This document shows, one piece after another, positions 16,213 through 25,171 of a DNA stretch of 52,465 bases. The stretch lies in NCBI RefSeq assembly GCF_011392125.1, contig NZ_JAAJBU010000016.1, positions 1-52,465 on the forward strand, in the 5' to 3' direction. The notes under the pieces are model-generated. The model did no database searches, had not been told where the DNA came from, and saw only the letters and a list, made by a program, of their open reading frames with translations. The DNA comes from Flavobacterium lotistagni (GTDB lineage: Bacteria > Bacteroidota > Bacteroidia > Flavobacteriales > Flavobacteriaceae). The position numbers and the translations under genes are program-made. The first letter of the stretch is position 1. Each line of letters starts with the position of its first letter.

Positions 16213-16296
16213 AGCCCTAGCCCTGATTGAAGCGGTTATCCTTTTGCGCCATTTTCGGCGGAAAAGATAGTAGCGTAAAGCAGGTTCCCGGCTCCT
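16213..16296 (+). repeat. Dispersed structured repeat, type I, copy B
   Basis: AGCCCTAGCCCTGATTGAAGCGG opens it in two blocks, and GTAAAGCAGGTTCCCGGCTCCT closes it. The central hairpin is CTTTT-G-CGCC (16241-16250) / GGCG-G-AAAAG (16257-16266). It lies between galE and the sugar aminotransferase gene, both on minus, so it would be transcribed antisense within the operon. Compared with copy A the outer blocks are kept while the hairpin sequence differs but stays paired. Confidence 0.75.
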
Positions 16297-16300
16297 GATT

Positions 16301-17431
16301 CTATTTAAAAAATTCTTTAACGGTATTGGTAATGTATGCAATCTGCTCGTCATCGAGTTCGGTGTGCATCGGCAACGAAATGACTTCCTTGACGAGTTGG
16401 TTCGTGATCGGGAAATCTTCCTCTTTGTAGCGCGGGTCAAGGTAAGCTTTCTGGCTGTGCAGCGGAATCGGGTAATAGATGGCGCAGGGAATGCCTTTGT
16501 CTAGCAAGTGCTGCATGAGCCCATCGCGGTCGCCATTGATGATGCGGAGCGTGTATTGGTGGAACACATGGCAATCGCAAATATCGCAAATCGTTGGGGC
16601 GACGATGTTCGGATGGCCTTCAAACGCTGCGGAATATTTGCGGGCGGCATCTTGACGGGCAGCTCCGTATTGGTCTAAAAATGGCAACTTAGCGTTAAGC
16701 ACTGCGGCCTGAATGCTGTCAAGCCTTGAATTCACGCCGACTACATCGTGGTGGTAACGCACATACATGCCATGATTCACAATGCCCCGAATGGTGTGTG
16801 CAAGCTCATCGTCGTTGGTGAAAATCGCGCCGCCGTCTCCGTAGCAACCCAAGTTTTTAGATGGAAAAAACGAAGTGGATGAAACGTGACCAATGGTTCC
16901 CGCTTTCTTTTTAGTGCCGTCTGAGAATTTGCAATTGGCACCAATGGCTTGGGCATTGTCTTCGATGACGTATAGATTATGCTCGTTGGCAATTTGCATG
17001 ATGGCTTCCATATTGGCCGCGCGGCCGAACAAATGCACCGGAACAATCGCCTTAGTTTTTGGCGTGATGGCTTTTTTAATCGCCTCAATCGAAATGTTCA
17101 TGTTAACCAAATCGACATCGACCAAAACCGGTGTAAGCTGCAAAAGGGCAATGACTTCAACGGTAGCTGCGAAAGTGAAATCGGCGGTAATGACCTCGTC
17201 TCCGGGTTTTAGGCCCAAGCCCATCATGGCGATTTGCAAGGCATCGGTTCCGTTGGCGCAAGGAATCACGTGTTTCACGCCCAGGTATTCTTCGAGGTTT
17301 TTCTGGAAAGCGTGTACTTGTGGACCATTGATGTATGTGGTGGTATCGAGCACTTCCTGAATAGAAGCATTGACCGTTGCAGCGATTTTGTCGTATTGAC
17401 TTTTGAGGTCAACCATTTGGATTTTTCTCAT
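16301..17431 (-). CDS. DegT/DnrJ/EryC1/StrS family sugar aminotransferase
   Basis: A 376-residue PLP enzyme that aminates nucleotide-linked keto-sugars. PLP Lys192 lies in SFFPSKNLGCYGDGG, Asp158 in VIEDNAQAIG, and the family signature HLFGRAANM is near residue 133. The sequence resembles WbpE/ArnB-like enzymes making amino sugars for LPS or glycoproteins. The exact sugar is unknown. ATG 17429-17431 gives the conserved MRKIQMVDLKSQY start. A CAAAATTA motif at 17456-17463 (minus-strand TAATTTTG) is its likely -7 box. galE lies downstream, separated only by a dispersed repeat, and waaA is divergent, so this is a surface-sugar neighbourhood. Confidence 0.9.
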   Translation of the reverse strand: MRKIQMVDLKSQYDKIAATVNASIQEVLDTTTYINGPQVHAFQKNLEEYLGVKHVIPCANGTDALQIAMMGLGLKPGDEVITADFTFAATVEVIALLQLTPVLVDVDLVNMNISIEAIKKAITPKTKAIVPVHLFGRAANMEAIMQIANEHNLYVIEDNAQAIGANCKFSDGTKKKAGTIGHVSSTSFFPSKNLGCYGDGGAIFTNDDELAHTIRGIVNHGMYVRYHHDVVGVNSRLDSIQAAVLNAKLPFLDQYGAARQDAARKYSAAFEGHPNIVAPTICDICDCHVFHQYTLRIINGDRDGLMQHLLDKGIPCAIYYPIPLHSQKAYLDPRYKEEDFPITNQLVKEVISLPMHTELDDEQIAYITNTVKEFFK

Positions 17432-17455
17432 CAATTGCAAAAATTTAATTCGCGA

Positions 17456-17463
17456 CAAAATTA
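17456..17463 (-). promoter_or_regulatory. Probable -7 box of the aminotransferase-galE operon
   Basis: The minus strand reads TAATTTTG, an exact TAnnTTTG match, 25 nt before the start codon. The near-consensus TATTTTAG at 17506-17513 would serve waaA in the other direction. Confidence 0.45.
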
Positions 17464-17531
17464 GCAATTTAATGCAGCAAACCACAAAATTTCTATAAAG
17501 TGGTGTATTTTAGCGACGCAATTACTCGACT

Positions 17532-18773
17532 ATGTTTTTTTGGTACCAACTTATCGTGGCCTTCGCGGGTTTTGTGGTGAAAGTCTTGGCGGTTTTCAGC
17601 CCAAAAATGAAGCTTTTCTACGAAGGACGAAAGGTAGTTTTCAGTACTTTACGCGATAAAATCCACGCTGGTGATAAGACCATTTGGTTCCATGCCGCTT
17701 CACTGGGCGAATACGAGCAAGGCCTTCCGGTGATGGAGCAAATCAAGCAAATGTATCCGAACCATAAAATTGTACTGACGTTCTTTTCGCCTTCGGGTTA
17801 TGAAATCAGAAAAAACAATACCGTGGCTGATGTTACTGTTTATTTGCCGCTTGACAGTAGAAGCAATGCCATTCGGTTTATTGAGATTGTGCAGCCCGAA
17901 TTGGTGTTTTTCATCAAATACGAATATTGGCCGAATTACCTGAAAGTTTTGCAAGAAAAGTCGATTAGGACGTTTTTGATCTCGGGGATTTTCCGAAAAG
18001 ACCAAGCTTTCTTTAAATGGTACGGCGGATTTTACAAAAACGCCCTGCAGGGTTTCGAGCATTTCTTTGTGCAAAACTCGGGTTCAAAAGACCTTTTATT
18101 GTCACTCGGTAAAACCAATGTAACCGTTTCGGGCGACACGAGATTTGATCGTGTGGCCACAATTCTGCAAAAAGACAACCATCTTGATTTTATTTCGGAA
18201 TTCAAAAACGATGCGCTCACCATTGTGGTAGGCAGCAGTTGGCCCAAAGACGAATCGTTGTTGGTGAACTTCATCAACACCTCCAATTTACCAGTAAAGC
18301 TCATCATCGCGCCACATAATATTAAGGAAGAACAAATCGGGAATTTGCGGAAATCAATTACCAAGAAAACGGTGCTCTATTCAGAAAAGGAAAATAAAAC
18401 ACTGGCTGACTTTGAAGTTTTCATCATCGACACGATTGGCATCTTGACTAAAATTTACAGCGAGGCCGATATTGCTTATGTCGGTGGCGGTTTCGGAAAT
18501 CCGGGCGTGCACAATATTTTAGAACCGGCAACTTTTGGTGTTCCGATTCTCATCGGGCCGAACTATTCGCACTTTGCCGAAGCAACAGCACTGGTGAATA
18601 TGGGCGGTTGTGTTTCGATTTCTGATGCTTCAGAATTGCAAACGACACTCGAAAAATTGATCCTAGATGTTACAATCCGGGCCGAAAAAGGACACATCTG
18701 CAGCACTTTCGTTCAGATGAATACCGGCGCGACTGCTTCCATTTTAAATTACATCCAACAAAATAAAAACTAA
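17532..18773 (+). CDS. waaA: 3-deoxy-D-manno-octulosonic acid (Kdo) transferase
   Basis: A 413-residue inner-membrane-associated GT30 glycosyltransferase that adds Kdo from CMP-Kdo to lipid A precursor. There is an N-terminal membrane anchor (about residues 5-22), catalytic Glu60 in HAASLGEYEQGLPV, and the conserved stretches IKYEYWPN and SGDTRFDRV. The donor-binding region YVGGGFGNPGVHNILEPATFGVPILIGPNY is also present. Length agrees with the family. It starts divergently from the sugar aminotransferase gene and is followed after 13 nt by the S46 peptidase gene, possibly co-transcribed. Confidence 0.94.
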   Translation: MFFWYQLIVAFAGFVVKVLAVFSPKMKLFYEGRKVVFSTLRDKIHAGDKTIWFHAASLGEYEQGLPVMEQIKQMYPNHKIVLTFFSPSGYEIRKNNTVADVTVYLPLDSRSNAIRFIEIVQPELVFFIKYEYWPNYLKVLQEKSIRTFLISGIFRKDQAFFKWYGGFYKNALQGFEHFFVQNSGSKDLLLSLGKTNVTVSGDTRFDRVATILQKDNHLDFISEFKNDALTIVVGSSWPKDESLLVNFINTSNLPVKLIIAPHNIKEEQIGNLRKSITKKTVLYSEKENKTLADFEVFIIDTIGILTKIYSEADIAYVGGGFGNPGVHNILEPATFGVPILIGPNYSHFAEATALVNMGGCVSISDASELQTTLEKLILDVTIRAEKGHICSTFVQMNTGATASILNYIQQNKN

Positions 18774-18786
18774 ACCAATTCAATTT

Positions 18787-20970
18787 ATGAAATCACTCAA
18801 ATTACTCCTTTTATTATTGGTCTTTCAGATGCAAGCGCAACAAGGCGGTATGTGGATTCCGTCGTTATTGCAAGGCATGAACGAAAGAGAAATGAAAAAT
18901 CTGGGCATGAAAATGTCGGTCGAAGATATCTACAGCGTCAACAAATCGAGCCTTAAAGATGCTGTTCCGCATTTCAATGGCGGCTGTACTTCGGAGGTGA
19001 TTTCGCCCAAAGGATTAATCTTGACCAACCATCACTGCGGTTTTGATGCCATCCAGACCCATTCTTCGGTGAAAAACGATTACCTGACCAACGGCTTCTG
19101 GGCCTATAAAATGGAAGACGAATTACCCAACGAAGACCTTGAAGTGACGTTCATTGTGCGCATTGAAGATGTTACCGCGAAAGTACTCGAAGGTATTGCG
19201 ACACTGACTTCTGAAGCCGATAAGCAGAAAAAAATCCAGGAGAATATTGCTTCACTCAGCAAATCACTTCCGAAAGAAAGCTGGCAGGAAAACAAAATTA
19301 GAACCTTTTACGAAGGCAACCAATACATGCTGTTCGTGACTGAAACTTTTAAAGATGTGCGTTTGGTAGGTGCGCCGCCATCGGCCATCGGGAAATTCGG
19401 TTCGGATACGGATAATTGGGTTTGGCCCAGACACACCGGTGATTTTTCTTTGTTTAGAATTTACGCCGACAAAAACAACCGCCCGGCTGCTTACTCAAAA
19501 GAAAACGTTCCTTATGTACCGAAACATTTTCTACCCATTTCCCTCGACGGCGTTGCCGAAGATGACTTTACTTTAGTATTTGGTTATCCGGGAAGAACCA
19601 GCGAGTATCTTCCGGCGGTGGCGATTGAACAAATTGTCAATGAACTGAATCCGGCGAAAATCGAAGTGCGAGACAAGGCGCTTAAAGTACAAGACGGTTT
19701 CATGCGCAAAGACAACGCAATTAAAATACAGTATGCTTCTAAATATGCCGGTATCGCTAACTATTGGAAAAAATGGATCGGGGAAACCCAAGGTTTGAAA
19801 AAGTCGAATGCAATTGAAATTAAAAAGAAACAAGAAGCTGCCTTTCAAGACAAGGTTGTCAAAGCCGGAAAGCAGGCTGAATATGGCAATTTGTTGGCTG
19901 ACTTCGAGAAAAACTACAAAGAAATTGCGCCATATGCTTTGAGCCGCGATTATTTTATTGAAGTCGTTTTGCGCAACACCGAACTGCTGAGCGTGACTTA
20001 TAAAATGTACCAGCTCGAACAACTTCTAAACAATAAAGGCGAGCAGGCATTCAATGACAGAAAAACCAACCTCATCAACGGACTGGGTGAATTCTACAAA
20101 GATTTCAATGCGGCCGTAGACGAGAAAGTATTCGAACAATTGATTGACCTTTACATCAAAAAATCTCCGAAACAGTTTGTGCCGGAAAGTTTGAACAATG
20201 TGAACATCAAAGCCTTGACTGCCGAAGTTTACGGACAATCTGCGCTGGTAGATTATAAAGACGTACGCGAACTACTTACCGGCGATAGCAAAACCGTGAT
20301 TGAAAAACTCAAAAATGACAAGGCTTATCAGTTGGTAAGGGAAATGGCCGACAAGTTCACCAAGGAAGTCGCACCCAAATATGACGAAATCAATCTTCGC
20401 ATCAGCTCGTTGCAACGCACTTACATGAAAGCCCAATTGGAGCTGAACAAAGAGGCTCGAAATTTTCCCGATGCCAACAGCACTTTAAGAGTAACCTACG
20501 GAAAGGTAAAAGGATACGAACCGAAAGATGCCACGATTTATAAACCTTTCACTTATTTAGATGGTGTACTGGAGAAATATATTCCGGGCGATTACGAATT
20601 TGATGTTCCAAAAAAACTCATCGACTTATACAACGCAAAGGATTATGGTATTTATGGGAAAAACGGAAAAATGCCGGTTTGTTTCATCGGAACCAACCAT
20701 ACCACCGGTGGCAATTCCGGAAGTCCGGCCATTGATGCACAAGGGAATTTAATAGGTTTGAATTTCGATCGCGTTTGGGAAGGAACTATGAGCGATATTT
20801 ACTACGATCCGGCCATTTGCAGGAACGTTATGGTGGATATTCGGTACGTTTTATTCATCATGGACAAGTATGCAGGCGCCAAAAACCTGATCGACGAGCT
20901 AAAAATTGTTCATCCAAAACAGAATATAAGCACCACAAAAATCAAAAAATTAAGATATAAAAAAAGATAA
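18787..20970 (+). CDS. S46 family dipeptidyl-peptidase, DPP11-like
   Basis: A 727-residue periplasmic serine exopeptidase releasing dipeptides, used by asaccharolytic and proteolytic Bacteroidota. It has a signal peptide (MKSLKLLLLLLVFQMQA). The catalytic His lies in TNHHCGF (residues 82-83), an Asp in RHTGDF, and the nucleophile is Ser644 in TGGNSGSP. Eighteen residues after the Ser comes Arg662 (LNFDRVW). In characterised P. gingivalis enzymes that position (673) is Arg in DPP11, which cuts after Asp/Glu, and Gly in DPP7. An acidic-specific DPP11 activity is therefore inferred. It lies 13 nt after waaA. Confidence 0.92.
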   Translation: MKSLKLLLLLLVFQMQAQQGGMWIPSLLQGMNEREMKNLGMKMSVEDIYSVNKSSLKDAVPHFNGGCTSEVISPKGLILTNHHCGFDAIQTHSSVKNDYLTNGFWAYKMEDELPNEDLEVTFIVRIEDVTAKVLEGIATLTSEADKQKKIQENIASLSKSLPKESWQENKIRTFYEGNQYMLFVTETFKDVRLVGAPPSAIGKFGSDTDNWVWPRHTGDFSLFRIYADKNNRPAAYSKENVPYVPKHFLPISLDGVAEDDFTLVFGYPGRTSEYLPAVAIEQIVNELNPAKIEVRDKALKVQDGFMRKDNAIKIQYASKYAGIANYWKKWIGETQGLKKSNAIEIKKKQEAAFQDKVVKAGKQAEYGNLLADFEKNYKEIAPYALSRDYFIEVVLRNTELLSVTYKMYQLEQLLNNKGEQAFNDRKTNLINGLGEFYKDFNAAVDEKVFEQLIDLYIKKSPKQFVPESLNNVNIKALTAEVYGQSALVDYKDVRELLTGDSKTVIEKLKNDKAYQLVREMADKFTKEVAPKYDEINLRISSLQRTYMKAQLELNKEARNFPDANSTLRVTYGKVKGYEPKDATIYKPFTYLDGVLEKYIPGDYEFDVPKKLIDLYNAKDYGIYGKNGKMPVCFIGTNHTTGGNSGSPAIDAQGNLIGLNFDRVWEGTMSDIYYDPAICRNVMVDIRYVLFIMDKYAGAKNLIDELKIVHPKQNISTTKIKKLRYKKR

Positions 20971-21119
20971 ATAATACATATTAACTTTTTTATTGAAATT
21001 TTCATGAAAATTATTCATCGGATTTTTATGGCATAGTACTTGTAAAATGCGCGGCAGTGCAACAGATTAGATTTTTTTAAAAAAATTTTCAAAAAAAAAT
21101 TTCCATATTAAAAAATTTA

Positions 21120-21127
21120 TATCTTTG
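21120..21127 (+). promoter_or_regulatory. Probable -7 box of the small lipoprotein gene
   Basis: TATCTTTG fits TAnnTTTG, 37 nt before the ATG. The preceding 60 bp is almost pure A and T, with long A and T tracts that could act as an UP-like element. Confidence 0.5.
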
Positions 21128-21164
21128 CCTCGAATTAATAATTAACCTTTTATAATTAAGTAAG

Positions 21165-21389
21165 ATGAAAAAAGTATTTTTAAGTTTAGCTGTTATCGCT
21201 GCATTAACTGTAGTATCTTGTAAACAAGCTGAAGCTCCTGCTGAAGAGGCTCCAGTAACTGAAGAAGTAGCTCCTGCTGTTGAAGAAGCTCCTGCTGTAG
21301 CTGACACTGCTGCTGCTGCCGCTACTGAGGCTGCTCCTGCTGAGGCTGCTGCTACTGAAGCTGCTCCTGCTGACGCTGCTAAAAAATAA
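21165..21389 (+). CDS. Small Ala/Glu/Pro-rich lipoprotein
   Basis: A 74-residue predicted lipoprotein: signal sequence MKKVFLSLAVIAALTVVS and lipobox Cys19. The mature part is nearly all Ala, Glu, Pro, Thr and Val in short repeats and has no globular domain. Codons are highly uniform (Ala mostly GCT), as in strongly expressed genes. The last part contains a 30-nt unit repeated twice (21324-21353, 21354-21383) with few changes. It probably forms an extended acidic tail at the outer membrane; function unknown. The strong promoter-like upstream region and a terminator with a TTCG loop suggest an abundant transcript. Confidence 0.82.
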   Translation: MKKVFLSLAVIAALTVVSCKQAEAPAEEAPVTEEVAPAVEEAPAVADTAAAAATEAAPAEAAATEAAPADAAKK

Positions 21390-21413
21390 TTAGAAGACAT
21401 TCTAAAAATTTTA

Positions 21414-21439
21414 AAACCACACTTCGGTGTGGTTTTTTT
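21414..21439 (+). terminator. Terminator with TTCG tetraloop
   Basis: AAACCACAC (21414-21422), TTCG loop, GTGTGGTTT (21427-21435), then more T. The C(TTCG)G closing makes it an especially stable hairpin. Confidence 0.9.
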
Positions 21440-21487
21440 ATGTCTTTACCGAAAACACCTGAGGGACAATCTTCAAAGTTGACATAT

Positions 21488-21518
21488 AAAAAAAGCTCCA
21501 AACGATTAATTTGGAGCT
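21488..21518 (-). terminator. Terminator after the tRNA genes
   Basis: AGCTCCAA (21494-21501) pairs with TTGGAGCT (21511-21518). On the minus strand the stem runs into a T-tract (complement of the A-run 21488-21493), placing it 15 nt after tRNA-Leu. Confidence 0.8.
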
Positions 21519-21532
21519 TTTTCTTTTTTTTG

Positions 21533-21618
21533 TACTCAGAGCGGGACTTGAACCCGCACGAACATTGCTGTTCACTGGATTTTAAGTCCAGCGTGTCTAC
21601 CAATTTCACCATCCGAGC
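21533..21618 (-). tRNA. tRNA-Leu (anticodon TAA)
   Basis: Read on minus, this 86-nt gene has acceptor GCTCGGA, D-arm TGGTGAAATTGGTAGACA, and anticodon stem-loop CTGGA-CTTAAAA-TCCAG with anticodon TAA. A long class II variable arm (GAAC...GTTC) and the T-arm GCGGGTTCAAGTCCCGC follow. The acceptor contains two G-U pairs. The discriminator is A and CCA is not encoded. It is the second gene of a two-tRNA transcript. Confidence 0.95.
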
Positions 21619-21636
21619 CTACTGTGACTTAATTGG

Positions 21637-21709
21637 AGCGAAAAACGGGGCTCGAACCCGCGACCTCGACCTTGGCAAGGTCGCGCTCTACCAACTGAGC
21701 TATTTTCGC
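21637..21709 (-). tRNA. tRNA-Gly (anticodon GCC)
   Basis: This 73-nt gene on minus has acceptor GCGAAAA/TTTTCGC, D-arm TAGCTCAGTTGGTAGAGC, anticodon stem-loop CGACC-TTGCCAA-GGTCG with anticodon GCC, and T-arm CGGGTTCGAGCCCCG. The discriminator is T and CCA is not encoded. It lies 18 nt before tRNA-Leu and is transcribed first. Confidence 0.96.
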
Positions 21710-21727
21710 ATTTGTTTTTAAGAACGA

Positions 21728-21784
21728 CGCAATATTTCTTCCGTATTGCGAGGGCAAATTTAAAACTTTAATTCAATTCCGCAA
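21728..21784 (-). promoter_or_regulatory. tRNA operon promoter with leader hairpin
   Basis: On the minus strand a -33 TTG (21782-21784) is followed after exactly 19 nt by the -7 box TAAATTTG (21755-21762), the spacing expected for this phylum. Just downstream is an inverted repeat CGCAATA / TATTGCG (21728-21750) that would lie at or near the transcript start. Confidence 0.6.
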
Positions 21785-21851
21785 GCCTTTTTTTAAAAAA
21801 AGATAGTGTTTTTTTCATCTCTATAACCGACCAGAACGATTAAATCGCTAA

Positions 21852-24458
21852 CTATTTCTTAGTCAGCATTCTTTTAATTTCGTTGAGCTTCATCATGGCT
21901 TCAATAGGCGTCAATGCGTTTAAATCAAGCGTCAAAATCTCGTCTCTGATTTCTTCTAATAACGGATCGTCTAAATTAAAGAAACTCATTTGCACTGTCG
22001 CCTTTTCATCCTTAACACCCTGAAGCGCATTACCCGAATGATTCTTTTCGAGCTTCTTCAAAATAGCTTGCGCCTTTGAAACTACCAACTGCGGAATTCC
22101 GGCCATCTTCGCCACATGAATTCCAAAACTATGTGCACTGCCACCTTTCACTAATTTTCTCAGGAAAAGTACCGTGTCTTTCAATTCCTTGACCGACACA
22201 TTATAATTCTGGATTCTCGGCAAAAGATCCGTCATTTCATTGAGCTCGTGATAATGCGTGGCAAATAAGGTTTTTGGTGTTGAAGGATGTTCATGCAAAA
22301 ACTCAGCAATGGCCCAAGCAATTGAAATGCCGTCATAGGTGCTGGTGCCGCGACCGATTTCATCAAGCAATATCAGGCTTCGCTCCGATAGGTTGTTCAG
22401 GATAGATGCCGTTTCATTCATCTCAACCATGAACGTAGATTCACCCATCGATATATTATCGCTTGCCCCAACTCTGGTGAAAATCTTATCTACTACACCC
22501 ATCTTCACCCTTTCCGCAGGGACAAAACTTCCCATCTGGGCCAATAAGACAATTAAAGCCGTTTGACGCAAAATCGCCGATTTACCCGACATGTTCGGTC
22601 CGGTAATCATTATAATTTGTTGGGTTTCCCGATCCAGAAAAACGTCGTTGGCAATATACGGCACACCGATAGGCAACTGTTTTTCAATGACTGGATGGCG
22701 GCCGTTTTTGATTTCCAAAGCAAATCCTTCTTCCAATTCAGGACATATATATTGATTGTCAATAGCGAGTTGTGCAAATGAAGCCAAGCAATCCAGTTGA
22801 GCAACCAAATTAGCATTGCGCTGAACCGGCTGAATATAAGTAGCCATCCACTGCACCAGCTCTTCGAATAACGCCACTTCGAGTTGGTAGATTTTTTCTT
22901 CGGCACCAAGAATTTTGGTTTCGTATTCTTTTAATTCTTCTGTGATATAACGTTCGGCATTGACCAGCGTTTGCTTGCGAATCCATTCCTGCGGCACTTT
23001 GTCTTTATGCGTGTTACGAACTTCAATGTAATACCCGAACACATTATTGAACGAGATTTTGAGCGACGAGATTCCGGTACGTTCCGACTCTCGAACTTCG
23101 ATGGCTTCGAGAAACTCTTTCCCCGAATTGGAAATCAACCGCAATTCATCTAATTCGCTGTGAACACCGCTTGCAATTGCATTACCCTTTGCAATAGCGA
23201 CCGGTGCTTCTTGGTTCAAGGTTGATTCTATTCTGGAGCGCAATAAATCGCAACTGTCTAGATTTTCACCTATTTTCTTGACTGAAGACTGATTGCTTTG
23301 CAAAGCCATAGACTTAATGGGAAGAATGGCGTTGAGCGAGTCTTTAAGATAGATGACTTCGCGAGGAGTTACTTTTCCGGCGGCAATTTTCGAAATCAAC
23401 CGCTCCATATCCGAGATTTTTTTTATCTGGTTTTGAATACTTAGAAGTATCTCTGCATTCTCTTTTAGATATCCGACCACTTCATGACGGTCTTGAATCT
23501 TTTCACGGTCTTTGAGCGGCAAGGCCAACCAGCGTTTGAGCATACGACTGCCCATAGGCGAAAGCGTTTTATCAATCACATCGAGCAATGTCACGGCGTT
23601 TGGGTTAAAACTGTGATACAGTTCGAGGTTCCGCACGGTAAAGCGATCCATCCATACATAAGCGTCTTCGGCAATGCGCTGGATATTGGTAATGTGCTGG
23701 CGTTTGTTGTGTTGGGTTTCTGACAGATAATATAGAACGGCGCCAGAAGCGATAATACCTTCGGTGAGCTCGTCAACGCCAAAACCTTTTAAAGTAGCCG
23801 TTTGAAAATGATTGGTGAGCGTCTCAATAGCGTAATCTTCCTTACAAACCCAATCTTCTAAATAAAAATGATTATAATCTTCTCCGAAAATCTCGCGAAA
23901 TTGACCTTTGTGGATTTTCGCCACCAATACCTCACTCGGGCCAAAGTTCTGCAACAATTTGTCTATGTATTCCTCGTTGCCTTGAGCCACCAAAAATTCT
24001 CCGGTAGAAACATCCAGAAAAGACACCCCAATAATTTTCTTCCCAAAATAAACCGAAGCCAGAAAATTATTAGACTTGGCGTGCAAAACTTCATCATTCA
24101 TGGAAACTCCCGGAGTAACCAATTCTGTAACGCCTCGCTTGACAATTGTTTTGGTCATTTTGGGATCTTCGAGTTGATCGCAAATCGCCACCCTAAGTCC
24201 GGCCTTTACCAGTTTCGGCAAATAAGTATTCAGGGAATGATGCGGAAATCCTGCCAATGCCGTTTCAGTTTCAGACCCTGCTCCTCTTTTGGTAAGTACA
24301 ATCCCCAATATTTTCGATGCCCGGATAGCATCTTCTCCGAAAGTTTCGTAAAAATCGCCCACACGGAATAGCAAACAAGCGTCGGGATACTTCCTTTTAA
24401 TCTCGTTGTACTGCTTCATCAGCGGCGTTTCCTTTACTTCTTTTTCTTTGACTGCCAA
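21852..24458 (-). CDS. mutS: DNA mismatch repair protein MutS
   Basis: An 868-residue mismatch-recognition ATPase. The mismatch-binding Phe36-x-Glu38 lies in [10 protein letters not shown]. The ABC-type ATPase at about residues 600-800 has Walker A GPNMSGKS, Walker B with [14 protein letters not shown], and the conserved FATHYHEL. The C-terminus [11 protein letters not shown] ends a helix-turn-helix dimerisation domain. The length is typical. It appears monocistronic. An antisense-like upstream motif CGAAAATA is one base off the -7 consensus. Confidence 0.97.
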   Translation of the reverse strand: MAVKEKEVKETPLMKQYNEIKRKYPDACLLFRVGDFYETFGEDAIRASKILGIVLTKRGAGSETETALAGFPHHSLNTYLPKLVKAGLRVAICDQLEDPKMTKTIVKRGVTELVTPGVSMNDEVLHAKSNNFLASVYFGKKIIGVSFLDVSTGEFLVAQGNEEYIDKLLQNFGPSEVLVAKIHKGQFREIFGEDYNHFYLEDWVCKEDYAIETLTNHFQTATLKGFGVDELTEGIIASGAVLYYLSETQHNKRQHITNIQRIAEDAYVWMDRFTVRNLELYHSFNPNAVTLLDVIDKTLSPMGSRMLKRWLALPLKDREKIQDRHEVVGYLKENAEILLSIQNQIKKISDMERLISKIAAGKVTPREVIYLKDSLNAILPIKSMALQSNQSSVKKIGENLDSCDLLRSRIESTLNQEAPVAIAKGNAIASGVHSELDELRLISNSGKEFLEAIEVRESERTGISSLKISFNNVFGYYIEVRNTHKDKVPQEWIRKQTLVNAERYITEELKEYETKILGAEEKIYQLEVALFEELVQWMATYIQPVQRNANLVAQLDCLASFAQLAIDNQYICPELEEGFALEIKNGRHPVIEKQLPIGVPYIANDVFLDRETQQIIMITGPNMSGKSAILRQTALIVLLAQMGSFVPAERVKMGVVDKIFTRVGASDNISMGESTFMVEMNETASILNNLSERSLILLDEIGRGTSTYDGISIAWAIAEFLHEHPSTPKTLFATHYHELNEMTDLLPRIQNYNVSVKELKDTVLFLRKLVKGGSAHSFGIHVAKMAGIPQLVVSKAQAILKKLEKNHSGNALQGVKDEKATVQMSFFNLDDPLLEEIRDEILTLDLNALTPIEAMMKLNEIKRMLTKK

Positions 24459-24591
24459 GGGTTCTGGGATTAGGGTTACTATAATCGAACAGCGAAAATA
24501 ATTATTTTAAAGCGAATAATTGTCACCACAAAAATTAATTAATTTTAAGAAAGATTTAGGAGCTGGTATATTTTTTTTATATAGTTTTGTC

Positions 24592-24599
24592 TTGTAATT
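24592..24599 (+). promoter_or_regulatory. Probable -7 box of the DUF1573 gene
   Basis: TAGTTTTG fits TAnnTTTG, 18 nt before the ATG at 24618. Confidence 0.45.
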
Positions 24600-24617
24600 T
24601 TTAAAATTAAACCAACA

Positions 24618-25097
24618 ATGAAAAAAATAGTACTATTAGCTGTGTTAACTGTTTTTGGAGTAACCACTTCAAATGCTCAAGCTAAAAAAACTGCTGCTAA
24701 ACCAGTTGCTAAAAAAGAAGTTGCTGCAACCAAAGCTGACGCTCCTAAAGTAGACGGCGCTGGAATGTTGTTCGAAAGCGAAACCATCGATTACGGAACA
24801 CTTCCACACAATGCTGACGGAAAGCGCGAATTCGTTTTCGTAAACAATGGTACCAAACCACTAATCATCACTAACGCTACTGGATCTTGCGGATGTACAG
24901 TTCCTTCTTTCCCAAAAGAGCCTATCGCTCCTGGAGCTAGAGCTGTAATCGGTGTAAAATACGCTACTGACAGAGTTGGCGCTTTCACTAAAACAGTTAC
25001 TGTAACTTCAAATGCGGAAGGAGCTGCATCAAAAGTATTGACCATCAAAGGAACTATTCTTGGTGACGATGCGTCAAAAGAAACTCCAAAAGGATAA
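24618..25097 (+). CDS. DUF1573 domain exported protein
   Basis: A 159-residue protein with a signal peptide (MKKIVLLAVLTVFGVTTSNAQA). A Lys/Ala-rich linker (about residues 23-48) is followed by one DUF1573 immunoglobulin-like domain. Hallmarks are ETIDYGTLP, REFVFVNNGTKPLII, NATGSCGCTVPSFPKEPIAPG and VTVTSNAEG. The family is very common in Bacteroidota and its function is unknown; the fold resembles ASPM/SPD-2/Hydin domains. It is monocistronic with its own promoter and terminator, and its regular GCT-rich codons suggest high expression. Confidence 0.9.
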   Translation: MKKIVLLAVLTVFGVTTSNAQAKKTAAKPVAKKEVAATKADAPKVDGAGMLFESETIDYGTLPHNADGKREFVFVNNGTKPLIITNATGSCGCTVPSFPKEPIAPGARAVIGVKYATDRVGAFTKTVTVTSNAEGAASKVLTIKGTILGDDASKETPKG

Positions 25098-25120
25098 TCT
25101 TTTCCACCATATTCTAAAAA

Positions 25121-25150
25121 GCTTCCATACATTTGGGAGCTTTTTTTTTG
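25121..25150 (+). terminator. Rho-independent terminator
   Basis: AGCTTCCA (25121-25128) pairs with TGGGAGCT (25135-25142, one G-U pair), followed by at least eight T. Confidence 0.85.
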
Positions 25151-25171
25151 TATTTATTTAATTCCTGAAAA

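Noticed and set aside
16183..16440. An open frame extending galE upstream by 86 codons
   Set aside because: The added residues are Arg/Ser-rich text from the dispersed repeat and the end of the neighbouring gene; the Rossmann motif begins right at the ATG at 16180-16182.
21089..21400. Minus-strand Ala/Ser-rich frame
   Set aside because: It is the antisense of the GCT-rich lipoprotein gene and has no independent support.
21440..21721. Plus-strand open frame of 93 codons after the lipoprotein gene
   Set aside because: It runs antisense through a terminator and both tRNA genes; it is a by-product of those sequences.
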